Counted from the first letter of the stretch, positions 46,678 through 55,425 are shown. The stretch is DNA of 64,000 bases from Betaproteobacteria bacterium HGW-Betaproteobacteria-3 (GCA_002842205.1 PHCI01000007.1:1-64000), one strand, 5' to 3'. The notes: generated by a model from the letters alone, not told the origin. Numbers and translations are program-made.

Positions 46678-46970
46678 GACAGCACACCCCTACGGCAAAA
46701 TGACCGGCAACTGGAAGTGAAAAGACACTATTCACCACTTAATTGCACTTTTTTGCACTGTAGCAGGAAAACTTGTCCACGCAAGCAAGGCTTGCAACAT
46801 TATTTTGTAATGAAATCAATGACTTAGATGAGTTCTTAGAATCAATTTTCAGAAGAAAATCGTTCTAGATTAAGCACTTAGCGTCATTATCGAATGTGAT
46901 GCATGAGAATTCTGCTCTCTGCTTCACTGAGGCGGCTCGTGAACGCCGCAATGCCCCCGATGGCGGCCCG
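46678..46970. other. AT-rich intergenic region carrying the dcw promoter
   Basis: A 293-bp gap between mraZ and the STAS-domain gene with clearly lower GC content than its surroundings between about 46690 and 46910. It holds the AGTG operator and probably the main dcw promoter. No gene, RNA or terminator could be supported in the rest. Confidence 0.6.
46726..46760 (-). promoter_or_regulatory. MraZ-type operator: four AGTG repeats at 10-bp spacing
   Basis: On the minus strand AGTGCAAAAA, AGTGCAATTA, AGTGGTGAAT and AGTG follow each other; the four AGTG units sit exactly 10 bp apart (plus-strand CACT at 46726, 46736, 46746 and 46756). They lie about 50 bp before mraZ and next to a possible promoter (TTGCTT and TGCTAC, 17 bp apart). 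MraZ in other bacteria binds short G-rich repeats with this helical spacing. Confidence 0.8.
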
Positions 46971-48668
46971 TCAATCGGTCCGGGTGACGACCCTGGCGGA
47001 CTCGCTGATGCCGATGACGTTGAAGAACGCCACCACCAAGCGGTGAACATCGGTCAACTGGACTTGCCGCCCTTCGGCCTGGCGCGAAGTCACCCAGTTC
47101 AACAGGGTGCCAGCCGCAGAAAAATCCACCCGGATCAGCCGGGCGCAGGACACCTGAATCAGGTCGGCGCTGCCCAGTCGGCTGTTGAGCTGGTCGACCC
47201 ACCCGGTCGCGTCACCGAGAATGCTGCCCGACAGCTCCACCACCGACATCGGTGGCATCTGTGAATCGGTGGTCGTGGCCAGAAAATCGGCACCCCCGCC
47301 GGACAGACTGGGCATGCCCGAGTTACCGATAGGCGTACCCACAATGGTATGGCCCGGCATGTAACCCCCATCCGACGCCAGCGGCTTGAAGGCGCAGCGT
47401 GCGCTTTCCCATGACGGCGGCGACACTTCGTACGTCACGCAGTAATTGAGCGCCGCCAGCTCGAAGTCTTCGGCGCGGCCCATGATGCGCAGCGCCTCCA
47501 TGCGCAGGCGCCACCACATCGGGTCCACAGCCTTGTCGCCTGAAGGGGTCATCTTTTCGAGAATTTCTTCAAGATGGTCCGTCCCCATGAAGCGGATCTG
47601 TACCGCCGCGGAGCCCCACCCCTGGAGCAGTTTGTACAGCGGCGTCAGGGCTGCCGCCTCAATGGTGGTCAACCGGCTCCAGTCCAGCCGCCAGGGTTGC
47701 TCGGCACGACCCAGCGCCGCGTTCATGGCCGCCAGCGTTTGCACGCCAAGCGACGACGGCGAAGTCCAATGGGCCGGCTGCGCCCCCACCACCGCCTCGA
47801 TGCTGGAGGACAGCACGTCCACCTGCTCCGGCATGGAGAACCATTGCGGCGCAGACCGGTCGAAAATACCGGCAAACTGAAGGGCGGCCTGTTCAAAACG
47901 GTCGATCTGACCGGTCGCGCGGTACAGGTCAAACAGGGCCAGCCAGGTTTCGAGATGTCGGCTGCGCGTCCCCCGGTCACCCAGCGCTTCCAGCAAACCG
48001 GCTTCAGCGCCCTGCTCGTCGCCATTGGCAAACCGGATGGCGGCCTCCTCCAGTTCGGGGTCGTGGGCGAATTCATCCACCTCGATGGCATCGGGCGCCA
48101 GACTGGAGTGCCCGCCAAAATTCATCGGGCGCCCACCCGGCAACGGCGTGCGCGCGCCTGCCGCTGCGGGCATGCCTGCGAGCGGCGCTGGCTCGGTCGG
48201 GGCATAGTGCGCCGCGTGCTCAGCCGGACTTTTCGCGCTTTCTTCGCCCAGATCGGAATCAATGTCGGAGGGGGGGAACTGGCTGGTGACCGGGCCCGAA
48301 GGCTCGCTGCCGTTTTTCGTCTTCCACCACTGCATCGACATTTGCGCTTCTATTTCGTCGATCTTCTTGATCGTCATGGCGCGGTCATCGGGCGTGGACG
48401 GCATGCTGCTCTGGAAGAACGACGGCCGCGCTGCCGGATCCGAGCCCGAAATGGCTTCACGTTTGCGCATCTTGCGCAGCATGTCGAACTCGCGCTTGCG
48501 CACAAAGTCATTGCGGCGCTTGCGCTCGATCATTTCCTTGAGCACCTGCTTGCTGTAGGTGCTCTCCCGGTCTGCCTCCGGCTGATCGAGGTCGGCCCAG
48601 TTGGTCGTCGGATTGCGAACGAACCTCACCACCTTGGACAGCAACCCTCCGTTTTCGTCTTTGGCCAT
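46971..48668 (-). CDS. STAS-domain protein of unknown function
   Basis: A 565-aa cytoplasmic protein. The basic N-terminus (MAKDENGGLLSKVVRFVRNP to about residue 80) includes MIERKRRNDFVRKREFDMLR; an acidic/Pro-rich linker follows; a helical repeat-like region lies at about 165-440 with EEAAIRFANGDEQGAEAGLL, which has TPR/HemY character; and the C-terminus (about 470-565) is a STAS-like domain: VVELSGSILGDATGWVDQLN and VDFSAAGTLLNWV. STAS proteins act in anti-sigma or membrane-organising switches; the partner is unknown. It is upstream of the dcw promoter region on the same strand. Confidence 0.75.
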   Translation of the reverse strand: MAKDENGGLLSKVVRFVRNPTTNWADLDQPEADRESTYSKQVLKEMIERKRRNDFVRKREFDMLRKMRKREAISGSDPAARPSFFQSSMPSTPDDRAMTIKKIDEIEAQMSMQWWKTKNGSEPSGPVTSQFPPSDIDSDLGEESAKSPAEHAAHYAPTEPAPLAGMPAAAGARTPLPGGRPMNFGGHSSLAPDAIEVDEFAHDPELEEAAIRFANGDEQGAEAGLLEALGDRGTRSRHLETWLALFDLYRATGQIDRFEQAALQFAGIFDRSAPQWFSMPEQVDVLSSSIEAVVGAQPAHWTSPSSLGVQTLAAMNAALGRAEQPWRLDWSRLTTIEAAALTPLYKLLQGWGSAAVQIRFMGTDHLEEILEKMTPSGDKAVDPMWWRLRMEALRIMGRAEDFELAALNYCVTYEVSPPSWESARCAFKPLASDGGYMPGHTIVGTPIGNSGMPSLSGGGADFLATTTDSQMPPMSVVELSGSILGDATGWVDQLNSRLGSADLIQVSCARLIRVDFSAAGTLLNWVTSRQAEGRQVQLTDVHRLVVAFFNVIGISESARVVTRTD

Positions 48669-48711
48669 GATGTCAGTCGTGGTGGTGGGAGTTCAAAAAA
48701 TCAGCCCGTCA

Positions 48712-48876
48712 GCCCGTCAGCCCGAAGGGACGCTGCCTCGGGCAACGTCTCGTCCAGCGCAGTACGCGAAGCGACCAGCGTGGGGGCCGTGAGCGCCGCG
48801 CCGGGCCGCTCCCAAGCAAGCTCAGCCCCCTTGGGGGGCAGCGCAGTACGCGAAGCGACAAGCGTGGGGGCCATAG
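48712..48876 (+). repeat. Dispersed repeat family B, copy 4 (two units, between STAS and DksA genes)
   Basis: The unit GCAGTACGCGAAGCGACAAG / CGTGGGGGCC occurs twice (ends near 48787 and 48872, about 85 bp apart), with CGCGCCGGGCCGCTCCCAAG and CAGCCCCCTTGGGGGGC between. It fills most of the 217-bp gap. Confidence 0.82.
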
Positions 48877-48885
48877 ACAAATCCA

Positions 48886-49968
48886 TCAATCCCCAAACAT
48901 CTTCTGCTTGAGTTCGCGCCGTTGCTGCGCTTCCAGCGAAAGGGTCGCGGTGGGGCGGGCAATCAGGCGGCCCACACCGATGGGTTCGCCGGTTTCGTCG
49001 CAGTAGCCGTATTCGCCGGCGTCAATCTGGTTGATGGATTGCTCAATTTTCTTGAGCAGCTTGCGTTCGCGGTCGCGGGTGCGCAGCTCCAGGGCGTGCT
49101 CTTCCTCGATGGTGGCGCGGTCGGCCGGGTCGGGCACGACCACGGTGTCTTCGCGCAGATGCTCGGTGGTCTCACCGGCACTGTTGAGAATGTCGCGCTT
49201 GAGCGTCACGAGCTTCAGGCGGAAGAACGCCATCTGCGCTTCATTCATGTATTCGGCGTCGGGCATGGCCAGAACATCGGCGTCGGTGAGCTGGTCAACC
49301 GGTTTGGTTTTCCAGTTGTTGGCCAGCGCCGGGTCTTTTCTGGCGGCCACATTCGGGGGTGGGACGAGGACAGGTGTGGACATGGTCTGCGAATAACTGG
49401 CCTTGGCGGCGGTGGATGCCACTGCTGGCGCCATGGAGGGTACTGTAATGGAAGCGAGCCGCGCAGAAACACGGACGGGCTTCGGTGGCGCGGCAACGGC
49501 CGTCGCCAGCGGCGCTGGCGCCACGGCCGCACGGGTATCGGCACGCGGCGGCGCGACCGCAGCGGCGGCGGCTTTGGTTGTTTTCTCGGGGGCGGCGGTG
49601 GCCGTCACGGACTTGGACATGGAACCCTTCTTTGCCACGGTTGCCGTGGTCTTCGAAACGGCGGGTTTGACCGTCGGTTTGGTGGATGATGGGGTGGCAG
49701 TTTTGGCCACGGACGGCGCCGCGGCCCTGACACCCGGTTTTGCGGCTGGTTTGGCCGCGGGCTTCGCGACCGATTTCGTCGCGGGCTTGGTCGTGGCTTT
49801 CACAGCGGCCTTCGGACGCGCAGGCGCTGGTGCCGCCGCCTTCTTGCGGGCCGGTGCAGTAGAGGCCACCGCCCTGGTCGCCGCCTTGACAGGGGCTTTG
49901 GGTTTGGCTTTGACGACCGCTTTTTTCACATTGACCTTCGCCGTGGGCTTCCTGGTTTGGGCGTTCAC
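48886..49968 (-). CDS. dksA: DksA-type RNA polymerase-binding protein with long basic Ala/Lys/Pro N-terminal extension
   Basis: A 360-aa protein. Residues about 1-210 are a histone H1-like Ala/Lys/Pro/Thr-rich tract with repeated KPA-type units; residues about 230-360 are a DksA domain with a coiled coil (MAFFRLKLVTLKRDILNSAG) and the tip/globular motifs RDRERKLLKKIEQSINQI and GEYGYCDETGEPIGVGRL. Of the four zinc-finger cysteines of E. coli DksA only one (YGYCDET) is kept. The GTG start at 49968 is preferred: GAGGAG lies 7 nt upstream. ATG 50058 or 50175 would add up to 69 residues; internal ATGs are also possible. DksA adjusts transcription with ppGpp. Confidence 0.85.
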   Translation of the reverse strand: MNAQTRKPTAKVNVKKAVVKAKPKAPVKAATRAVASTAPARKKAAAPAPARPKAAVKATTKPATKSVAKPAAKPAAKPGVRAAAPSVAKTATPSSTKPTVKPAVSKTTATVAKKGSMSKSVTATAAPEKTTKAAAAAVAPPRADTRAAVAPAPLATAVAAPPKPVRVSARLASITVPSMAPAVASTAAKASYSQTMSTPVLVPPPNVAARKDPALANNWKTKPVDQLTDADVLAMPDAEYMNEAQMAFFRLKLVTLKRDILNSAGETTEHLREDTVVVPDPADRATIEEEHALELRTRDRERKLLKKIEQSINQIDAGEYGYCDETGEPIGVGRLIARPTATLSLEAQQRRELKQKMFGD

Positions 49969-50309
49969 TGTTTGTCTCCTCGGCGAGGCGGCCGCCGCAT
50001 GGGCTGAATCCGCTTCGACAGAACCGCTGCGCTCGGGTGACTGGTGGTCCTCAATCATGCGCTTTATACCCTTATTGTTGACCTTCGAGGGCGGGGTGTC
50101 CCGGTCTTCACCGGCGCGCGATTGTATCGGCTTGGGCAAGCCGAATCCCATGAGTTGCAGAATCGAGACAAACATCGGTGTGCTTCAAAGCCTTTCGGCG
50201 GCCATATTTCACGCGGCCACGGGTGGTTCACTTCACGCGGCCACGCGTGGTTGACTGCAGGCGGCCACGGGTGGCCGGGGCGGTTTTCCCGCCGGGATCG
50301 GCCGGGGGT
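49969..50309. other. Gap between dksA and the COG0523 gene, with a 24-bp tandem repeat
   Basis: A 341-bp stretch. Its left part stays open in the dksA frame and may be coding if an upstream dksA start is used. Positions 50213-50284 hold three 24-bp tandem units opening GCGGCCACGGGTGG / GCGGCCACGCGTGG / GCGGCCACGGGTGG. No other gene is supported. Confidence 0.6.
50213..50284. repeat. 24-bp tandem repeat, three units
   Basis: Units start at 50213, 50237 and 50261; the first 14 bases (GCGGCCACGGGTGG) are nearly invariant, the last ten vary. The period is exactly 24 bp. It sits directly after the stop of the COG0523 gene region. Confidence 0.8.
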
Positions 50310-51362
50310 TCAGACGACGCACTGCTCCAGGCCCTGCAAAAAGATATCTTTCGGCAAATCAATGCCAATGAAGACCATTTTGCTGGTTTTGGCTTCACCT
50401 TCGGCCCATTGGGGCCCGAGGTCGCTGCCCATGAGCTGGTGCACGCCCTGGAAGATGACCTTGCGGTCGGTGCCCTTCATGTTGAGCACGCCCTTGTAGC
50501 GCAGCATGCGCGGGCCATAGATGTTGACGATGGCGCCCAGGAAATCCTCGAGCTTGGCTGGGTCCAGCGGGCGGGCGGTGCGGAAGACAAAGCTCTTGAC
50601 GTCGTCGTCGTGGTGATGGTGGTGGCCGTGGCCTTCCTTTGCATGCGACGGGTGGTCGCAGTGCTCGCCGTGCTCGTGGTCATGGTGGTCGTGCGCATGA
50701 TCTTCCTCCTTGAGGAAGTCGGGGTCGATGTCGAGCTTGGCGTTGAGGTTGAAGCCGCGCAGGTCGAACACCTCGTTGATCGCCACGTCGCCGAAATGCA
50801 CGGCCTTTTGCGGGGCGCGCGGGTTCATGTGCTTGAGGCGGTGCATCAGCGCGTCGGTTTCCTCCTGGGCCACCAGATCGGTCTTGCTGATGAAGATCTG
50901 GTCGGCAAAGCCCACCTGGCGGCGCGCTTCCTGGCGGTCGTTGAGCTGGGTGGCGGCGTGCTTGGCGTCGACCAGCGTGAGGATGGAGTCGAGCAGGTAG
51001 CTCTCGGCGATTTCCTCGTCCATGAAGAAGGTCTGCGCCACGGGGCCGGGGTCGGCCAGACCGGTGGTTTCGATCACCACGCGGTCGAAGTCGAGCAGGC
51101 CCTTGCGTTTTTTGGCCGCCAGCAGCTGCAGCGCCTCGCGCAGGTCTTCGCGGATGGTGCAGCAGATGCAGCCGTTGCTCATCTGGACGATCTGCTCTTT
51201 GGACTCGGACACCAGGATGTCGTTGTCGATGTTTTCCTCGCCAAATTCATTTTCGATGACGGCGATCTTCTGCCCGTGGGCTTCGCTGAGGATGCGCTTG
51301 AGCAGGGTGGTCTTGCCCGAGCCGAGAAAGCCGGTGAGGATGGTGGCGGGGATGAGGCTCAT
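50310..51362 (-). CDS. COG0523/CobW-family GTPase, probable metallochaperone
   Basis: A 350-aa G3E GTPase. Walker A is TGFLGSGKTTLLKRI (residue about 10), the metal motif CxCC is NGCICCTIRE near residue 65, Walker B follows as VVIETTGLADPGP, and the base-recognition motif is ISKTDL. A histidine-rich stretch (residues about 230-262, starting DHAHDHHDHEHGEH) precedes the C-terminal CobW_C domain. The family delivers zinc or cobalt. The start MSLIPATILTGFLGSG at 51362 excludes an upstream extension. It sits beside a DksA lacking zinc-finger cysteines. Confidence 0.9.
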   Translation of the reverse strand: MSLIPATILTGFLGSGKTTLLKRILSEAHGQKIAVIENEFGEENIDNDILVSESKEQIVQMSNGCICCTIREDLREALQLLAAKKRKGLLDFDRVVIETTGLADPGPVAQTFFMDEEIAESYLLDSILTLVDAKHAATQLNDRQEARRQVGFADQIFISKTDLVAQEETDALMHRLKHMNPRAPQKAVHFGDVAINEVFDLRGFNLNAKLDIDPDFLKEEDHAHDHHDHEHGEHCDHPSHAKEGHGHHHHHDDDVKSFVFRTARPLDPAKLEDFLGAIVNIYGPRMLRYKGVLNMKGTDRKVIFQGVHQLMGSDLGPQWAEGEAKTSKMVFIGIDLPKDIFLQGLEQCVV

Positions 51363-51510
51363 GGTGGTTCCAGTGGGGTCGGGGCGGGCGCGCGGCGGTG
51401 TGCGCTGCGGCGCAGCCAAAGACGGAAGATGGGGAGTTTAGCGGGCAATGCAAGAGCGGGTTTGCAAGGTGGAAAGCAGCCTTGTGGCCCATCTGAGTTG
51501 GCCCTCGTAA

Positions 51511-51577
51511 ATTATCAATAAAGTAGCAAACATTGACCATTTCACGGGGGCTAAAGGCCGTTTTGATTCAAATTTCA
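51511..51577 (+). repeat. Dispersed repeat family A, copy 7 (overlaps rlmI 3' end)
   Basis: Reads AATTATCAATAAAGTAGCAA, ACATTGACCATTTCACGGGG, GCTAAAGGCCGTTTTGATTC and AAATTTC. The rlmI stop (51568-51570, read on the minus strand) lies inside its last third, so the final codons of rlmI are repeat-derived. Confidence 0.88.
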
Positions 51578-52791
51578 GGTTTGCGGACGATCACCAGCCC
51601 CTTGAGGTACTCGCCCTCGGGAAAAGCGATGGTCATGGGATGGTCGGGCGCGCCCGACAGGCGCTCGCCGATATAGCCGTCCACGCCGGCGTCGGTTCCG
51701 GCCGAGGCCACGATCTTGTGGAACAGGTCGGCGCTGATGCCGCCCGAGCACGAATACGTGAACAGCACCCCGCCCGGCTCCAGCAGCTTGAACGCCAGGC
51801 GGTTGATGTCCTTGTAGGCGCGCGCGGCGCGTTCGGCGTGGGCCACCGTGGGCGCGAACTTGGGCGGATCGAGCACGATGCCGTCAAACGTGCGCCCGGC
51901 CTCGATGAACTGCCGCAACGAGGCGTTGACGTCGGCGTCCAGGAAGGTGGTCTGGGCCGCGTCAAAGTCGTTGAGGGCCACGTGCGCCGCCGCCCGCGCC
52001 AGCGCCGGGCCGGACGAATCGATCGACGTGACATGGCCCGCCTGCCCCGCGGCCCGCATGCCGGCCAGCGCCGCCACGGTGAAGCCCCCGGTATAGCAGT
52101 AGCAGTTGAGCACGCGCTGCAGGCCCAGGCGCTGCACGGTCTGGGCAAATTTGCGGCGGCTGTCGCGCTGGTCGAGGTAGAAGCCGGTTTTATGGCCCTG
52201 CGCGATGTCCACCGTCAACTGCCAGTCGTGCTCGCGGAGGGTGAGCTCGGTGGGGGGCGCGGGCTGCCCGGGCGGCGCGCCGCGCAGCCAGCCGGTGACC
52301 TCGGGCAGGCCTTCGAGGCCGCGCGCGCTGGCGTCGGAGCGCTCGTACAGCCGGGTCAGCCCGGTGGCATGGAGCAGGGCGTCGGCCAGCACGCTTTTCC
52401 AGCGCTCGGCCCCGGCCGAGGTGAACTGCGCGACCAGCGTGTCGCCATAGCGGTCCACGATCAGCCCGGGCAGGCCGTCGGATTCGCCGTGAACCAGCCG
52501 CAGGCTGTCGCTTTGAATATCAAACCGGGCCCTGGCCCTGATGGCGGCTTCGCAAGTTGCTACAAAAAACGGTTCGGCGATGCGTTGGGCCTCGTCGAAA
52601 CTCCAGGCCCGGGCACGGATGCGCGACGCCGGGCTGAACGCCGCCCAGGCCAGAAACGCGCCGTCGTGCGACTCCACGCGCACGGTTTCGCCCGCATCGG
52701 CACCGCCGCGGGCGATGGCCGACTCGAAAATCCAGGGGTGACGGCGAAGCAGCGAGCGCTCCTTGCCGGGTTTGAGGCGAATGGTTTTCAT
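51568..52791 (-). CDS. rlmI: 23S rRNA (cytosine-C5)-methyltransferase, RlmI family
   Basis: A 407-aa protein: PUA-like N-terminal domain (MKTIRLKPGKERSLLRRHPW), then an RlmI-type SAM domain with GHKTGFYLDQRDSRRKFAQ, VLNCYCYTGGFTVAALAG, and VLDPPKFAPTVAHAERAAR. It methylates C1962 of 23S rRNA in E. coli. Residues about 74-94 (FVATCEAAIRARARFDIQS) correspond to a decayed family A copy. The start at 52791 avoids an extension overlapping xerC; it is 25 bp from the xerC stop. Confidence 0.9.
   Translation of the reverse strand: MKTIRLKPGKERSLLRRHPWIFESAIARGGADAGETVRVESHDGAFLAWAAFSPASRIRARAWSFDEAQRIAEPFFVATCEAAIRARARFDIQSDSLRLVHGESDGLPGLIVDRYGDTLVAQFTSAGAERWKSVLADALLHATGLTRLYERSDASARGLEGLPEVTGWLRGAPPGQPAPPTELTLREHDWQLTVDIAQGHKTGFYLDQRDSRRKFAQTVQRLGLQRVLNCYCYTGGFTVAALAGMRAAGQAGHVTSIDSSGPALARAAAHVALNDFDAAQTTFLDADVNASLRQFIEAGRTFDGIVLDPPKFAPTVAHAERAARAYKDINRLAFKLLEPGGVLFTYSCSGGISADLFHKIVASAGTDAGVDGYIGERLSGAPDHPMTIAFPEGEYLKGLVIVRKPEI
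52510..52570 (-). repeat. Dispersed repeat family A, copy 8 (decayed, inside rlmI CDS)
   Basis: Minus orientation: TTTTTTGTAGCAACTTGCGA, then GCCGCCATCAGGGCCAGGGC and CCGGTTTGATATTCAAAGC. Both ends match other copies (GTAGCAA; GTTTGAT.TTCAAA), but the GACGGGGGC core is diverged, so the assignment is tentative. Confidence 0.45.
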
Positions 52792-52816
52792 GTCGGGGCG
52801 GCAGCGCCGGTTGGAA

Positions 52817-53824
52817 TCAGTTTTTGTCGGCCTTGCGGTGCGCCCGCGGATGGGCGGCGTCATAGGCCTTGGCCAGGTGCTGGAAATCGAGCCGCGTGTA
52901 GACCTGCGTGGTGCTGATGTTGGCGTGGCCCAGCAGCTCCTGCACGGCGCGCAGGTCGCCGCTGGACTGCAGCAGGTGGCTGGCAAACGAGTGGCGAAGC
53001 ATGTGCGGGTGCACCGGCGTGGACAGCCCCGCCTGCTGGCTGCGCCGCTTGAGCCGCTGCCAGATGGCCTGCGCCGTCAGGCGGGTGCCGCGCTGCCCGG
53101 GAAACAGCGCCGGCGTTTGCGCCACGGCCGCCACCTGGTCGCGCAGCGCCAGCCAGCCCTGCACCGCCGCGATGGCCGCCCGCCCCACGGGCACGGTGCG
53201 GGGCTTGCGGCCCTTGCCCACCACGTGGACCTCACCTGCCTGCAGGTCGATCCAGCCGCGGCCCGCGCGCGTGCCCTCGGCGCTGGGCAGCACGTCCAGC
53301 CCCACCAGTTCGCCCACGCGCAGCCCGCAGCCGTAGAGCAGCTCCACCAGGGCGACGTCGCGCGCCTCGCTCCAGGCGTCGCCGCTGGCGCCCTCTGCGT
53401 TGCCCTGGTAGGCCGCCAGCTGCACCGAATCGTCCACGCTCAGCGCCTTGGGCAGGGGTTTGGCCGCTTTGGGGGCGTGCACGTCCTGCACCGGGTTGGC
53501 GGGCACCAGCCCTTCGCGGCCGAGCCAGGTGTAAAAACCGCGCCAGCCCGACAGAATCAGCGCAATGCCGCGCCCGCTGCGGCCCCGGCTGTGCATCTGG
53601 GCGACCCAGCGGCGGATGTGCGTGCCTTGCACCTGCAGCAGGTCCACCCCGGCCACGGTGGCGGCCTCGGAGAGCTTTTGCAGGTCCAGCGCGTACAGCT
53701 CCACCGTGCGCTGCGCCAGCCGCTTGTCCACGCGCACGTGCTCCAGGTATTTTTCAACCAGATTCACGCCTCGGGCGGCCGCACCGTCGGGACCCTCCTG
53801 GGGCGGGAGCGCTTCGGTGTTCAT
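52817..53824 (-). CDS. xerC: Tyrosine recombinase XerC
   Basis: A 335-aa site-specific recombinase that resolves chromosome dimers at dif with XerD. The N-terminal SAM-like core-binding domain (residues about 20-115) has EKYLEHVRVDKRLAQRTVEL; the catalytic domain shows ELLYGCGLRVGELVGLD (Arg), VVGKGRKPRTVPVG (Lys), HPHMLRHSFASHLL (HxxR), ELLGHANISTTQVYTRL (His, Tyr nucleophile). Follows DUF484 and dapF, the classic order. No dif site is proposed here. Confidence 0.95.
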   Translation of the reverse strand: MNTEALPPQEGPDGAAARGVNLVEKYLEHVRVDKRLAQRTVELYALDLQKLSEAATVAGVDLLQVQGTHIRRWVAQMHSRGRSGRGIALILSGWRGFYTWLGREGLVPANPVQDVHAPKAAKPLPKALSVDDSVQLAAYQGNAEGASGDAWSEARDVALVELLYGCGLRVGELVGLDVLPSAEGTRAGRGWIDLQAGEVHVVGKGRKPRTVPVGRAAIAAVQGWLALRDQVAAVAQTPALFPGQRGTRLTAQAIWQRLKRRSQQAGLSTPVHPHMLRHSFASHLLQSSGDLRAVQELLGHANISTTQVYTRLDFQHLAKAYDAAHPRAHRKADKN

Positions 53825-53857
53825 GCCTTAGGGTGGGCTCGGGGGTGCGATGCCACC

Positions 53858-54535
53858 CTAGTGCAGCCGCGACAGCGCGGCGCTGGCCAGTTCGGCGATG
53901 CGGTCCAGGAAATCCGTGCCCATGGTGCTGTTGAAGCGCTGGGCGTCGGGCGACGCCAGCACCATCAGGCCAAACGCCTGGGGCGCGGCCCCGGCACGCA
54001 GCGGAATCAGCGCCAGCGACTGCGCCGCGTTGGCGTCGGGCAGCCAGCCCGCGGCTTCAAAACCGGCATTGACGCCGCAATAACTGGCGCTGAGCGACGA
54101 GGCGAAGGTGCGTGCATCGTCGCTCACGCCCTGCGCAAACCACTCGCCCGCATAACCCGGGCTGACGCCCCAGACCCTGATGGCGGCCTGTGGCACCAGA
54201 AACTGGCTCTGGATGCCGTCCACGATGCGCCGGGGCAGTTCGCGGTCGATGTTGGTGAGGAACAGGTCGCGCGACCAGCGCTGCAGCTTGTCGGCAATGA
54301 GCATGTTTTCAGTGCCGTTGCGGATCATGTCCATGATGCGGTGCTCCAGCGCCCGGATCTTTTCGCGCAGCATCTCGGCCTGACGCTCCTGCAGGCTCAC
54401 GGCGCGGTTGCCGTGCGGGCTGGTGAGCTGCACCGTGGCCAGCACCTGCGCGTTGCGCTCGAAAAAATCGGGCGTGTTCAGCAGGAAGCTGGCGATGTCG
54501 TCTTCGGTGATGGGGTTCATGGCGTGTGGATTCAT
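53858..54535 (-). CDS. DUF484 family protein (GAF-like)
   Basis: A 225-aa protein beginning [20 protein letters not shown], with [20 protein letters not shown] and [20 protein letters not shown] in its N-terminal part and a GAF-like fold later, where [20 protein letters not shown] resembles the family end. The function is not established. The order dapF-DUF484-xerC is the enterobacterial dapF-yigA-xerC order. Start overlaps the dapF stop by ATGA. Confidence 0.88.
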   Translation of the reverse strand: MNPHAMNPITEDDIASFLLNTPDFFERNAQVLATVQLTSPHGNRAVSLQERQAEMLREKIRALEHRIMDMIRNGTENMLIADKLQRWSRDLFLTNIDRELPRRIVDGIQSQFLVPQAAIRVWGVSPGYAGEWFAQGVSDDARTFASSLSASYCGVNAGFEAAGWLPDANAAQSLALIPLRAGAAPQAFGLMVLASPDAQRFNSTMGTDFLDRIAELASAALSRLH

Positions 54536-55425
54536 GGGTTTTCAGGGAGGTCAATTTCACCGGCAAACACGGTGGTGGCCGGGCCGGTCATGTAAACGGG
54601 TCGGGGCGCGGCGCCGGTGCCGGTGCCGCCGGCCCATTCGACCGTGAGGCGCCCGCCGCGGGTGTCCACCTCGACGCGCGCGTCCAGCAGGCCCAGGCGG
54701 ATGCCCGCCACCACCGCCGCGCAGGCGCCCGTGCCGCAGGCCAGCGTTTCACCGGCGCCGCGCTCGTACACGCGCAGGCGGATGTGCGAGCGGCTCACCA
54801 CCTGCATGAAGCCGGCATTCACGCGGTTGGGAAAGGCCGGGTGCGACTCCACCTGCGGGCCGACATCGGCCACGGGGGCAGTGTCCACGTCGTCCACCAC
54901 CTGCACCGCATGCGGGTTGCCCATGGACAAGACTGCTACCCAAACCGGAGCAGACTTTGACCCATTGGCGGGGGCAAGAGGCCATTTTTGCCATGAACCC
55001 GAGGCCTGGGGCACGAGCCCGGCGGGGTTGAACGGCACCTGCGGCAGATCGAACACCGGCACGCTCATGTCCACCGTCACGCGGCCGTCGGGCAGCATGC
55101 GCAACTCCAGCAGGTTGTTCACGGTCTGCACCCGCACTGTGGTCTTGTCGGTCAGGCCGTGCTCGCGCACATAGCGCACAAAGCAGCGCGCGCCGTTGCC
55201 GCAGTGTTCGACCTCGCCGCCATTGGCGTTGTGGATCACGTAGGCGAAGTCAACGCCCGGCGCGGGCGACGGCCGCACGGTCAGGATCTGATCCGCGCCG
55301 ACGCCAAAATGCCGGTCGGCCAGAAAGCGGTATTGCGCCGCGGTGAGGTTCAGACGCTCGCGGGTTTCGTCGAGCACGACGAAATCGTTGCCCGCGCCCT
55401 GCATCTTGGTGAAGCGGATTCGCAT
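54532..55425 (-). CDS. dapF: Diaminopimelate epimerase
   Basis: A 297-aa enzyme converting LL- to meso-diaminopimelate for murein and lysine. Seen: [20 protein letters not shown], the first catalytic Cys in [19 protein letters not shown], the second in [19 protein letters not shown]. Between the two halves, residues about 144-164 ([20 protein letters not shown]) are encoded by a family A repeat, just before [16 protein letters not shown]; homologs have a short loop here. It is divergent from the carboxymuconolactone-decarboxylase-like gene. Confidence 0.95.
   Translation of the reverse strand: MRIRFTKMQGAGNDFVVLDETRERLNLTAAQYRFLADRHFGVGADQILTVRPSPAPGVDFAYVIHNANGGEVEHCGNGARCFVRYVREHGLTDKTTVRVQTVNNLLELRMLPDGRVTVDMSVPVFDLPQVPFNPAGLVPQASGSWQKWPLAPANGSKSAPVWVAVLSMGNPHAVQVVDDVDTAPVADVGPQVESHPAFPNRVNAGFMQVVSRSHIRLRVYERGAGETLACGTGACAAVVAGIRLGLLDARVEVDTRGGRLTVEWAGGTGTGAAPRPVYMTGPATTVFAGEIDLPENP
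54934..54995 (+). repeat. Dispersed repeat family A, copy 9 (inside dapF CDS)
   Basis: Plus orientation: GCTACCCAAACCGGAGCAGA, then CTTTGACCCATTGGCGGGGG and CAAGAGGCCATTTTTGCC. dapF reads the opposite strand in frame LAPAN, the same frame as the dehydrogenase copy 3 (LAPVN). Confidence 0.82.

Noticed and set aside
50213-50284. Possible CRISPR array
   Set aside because: Only three units, 24-bp period with no unique spacers of normal length and no cas genes.
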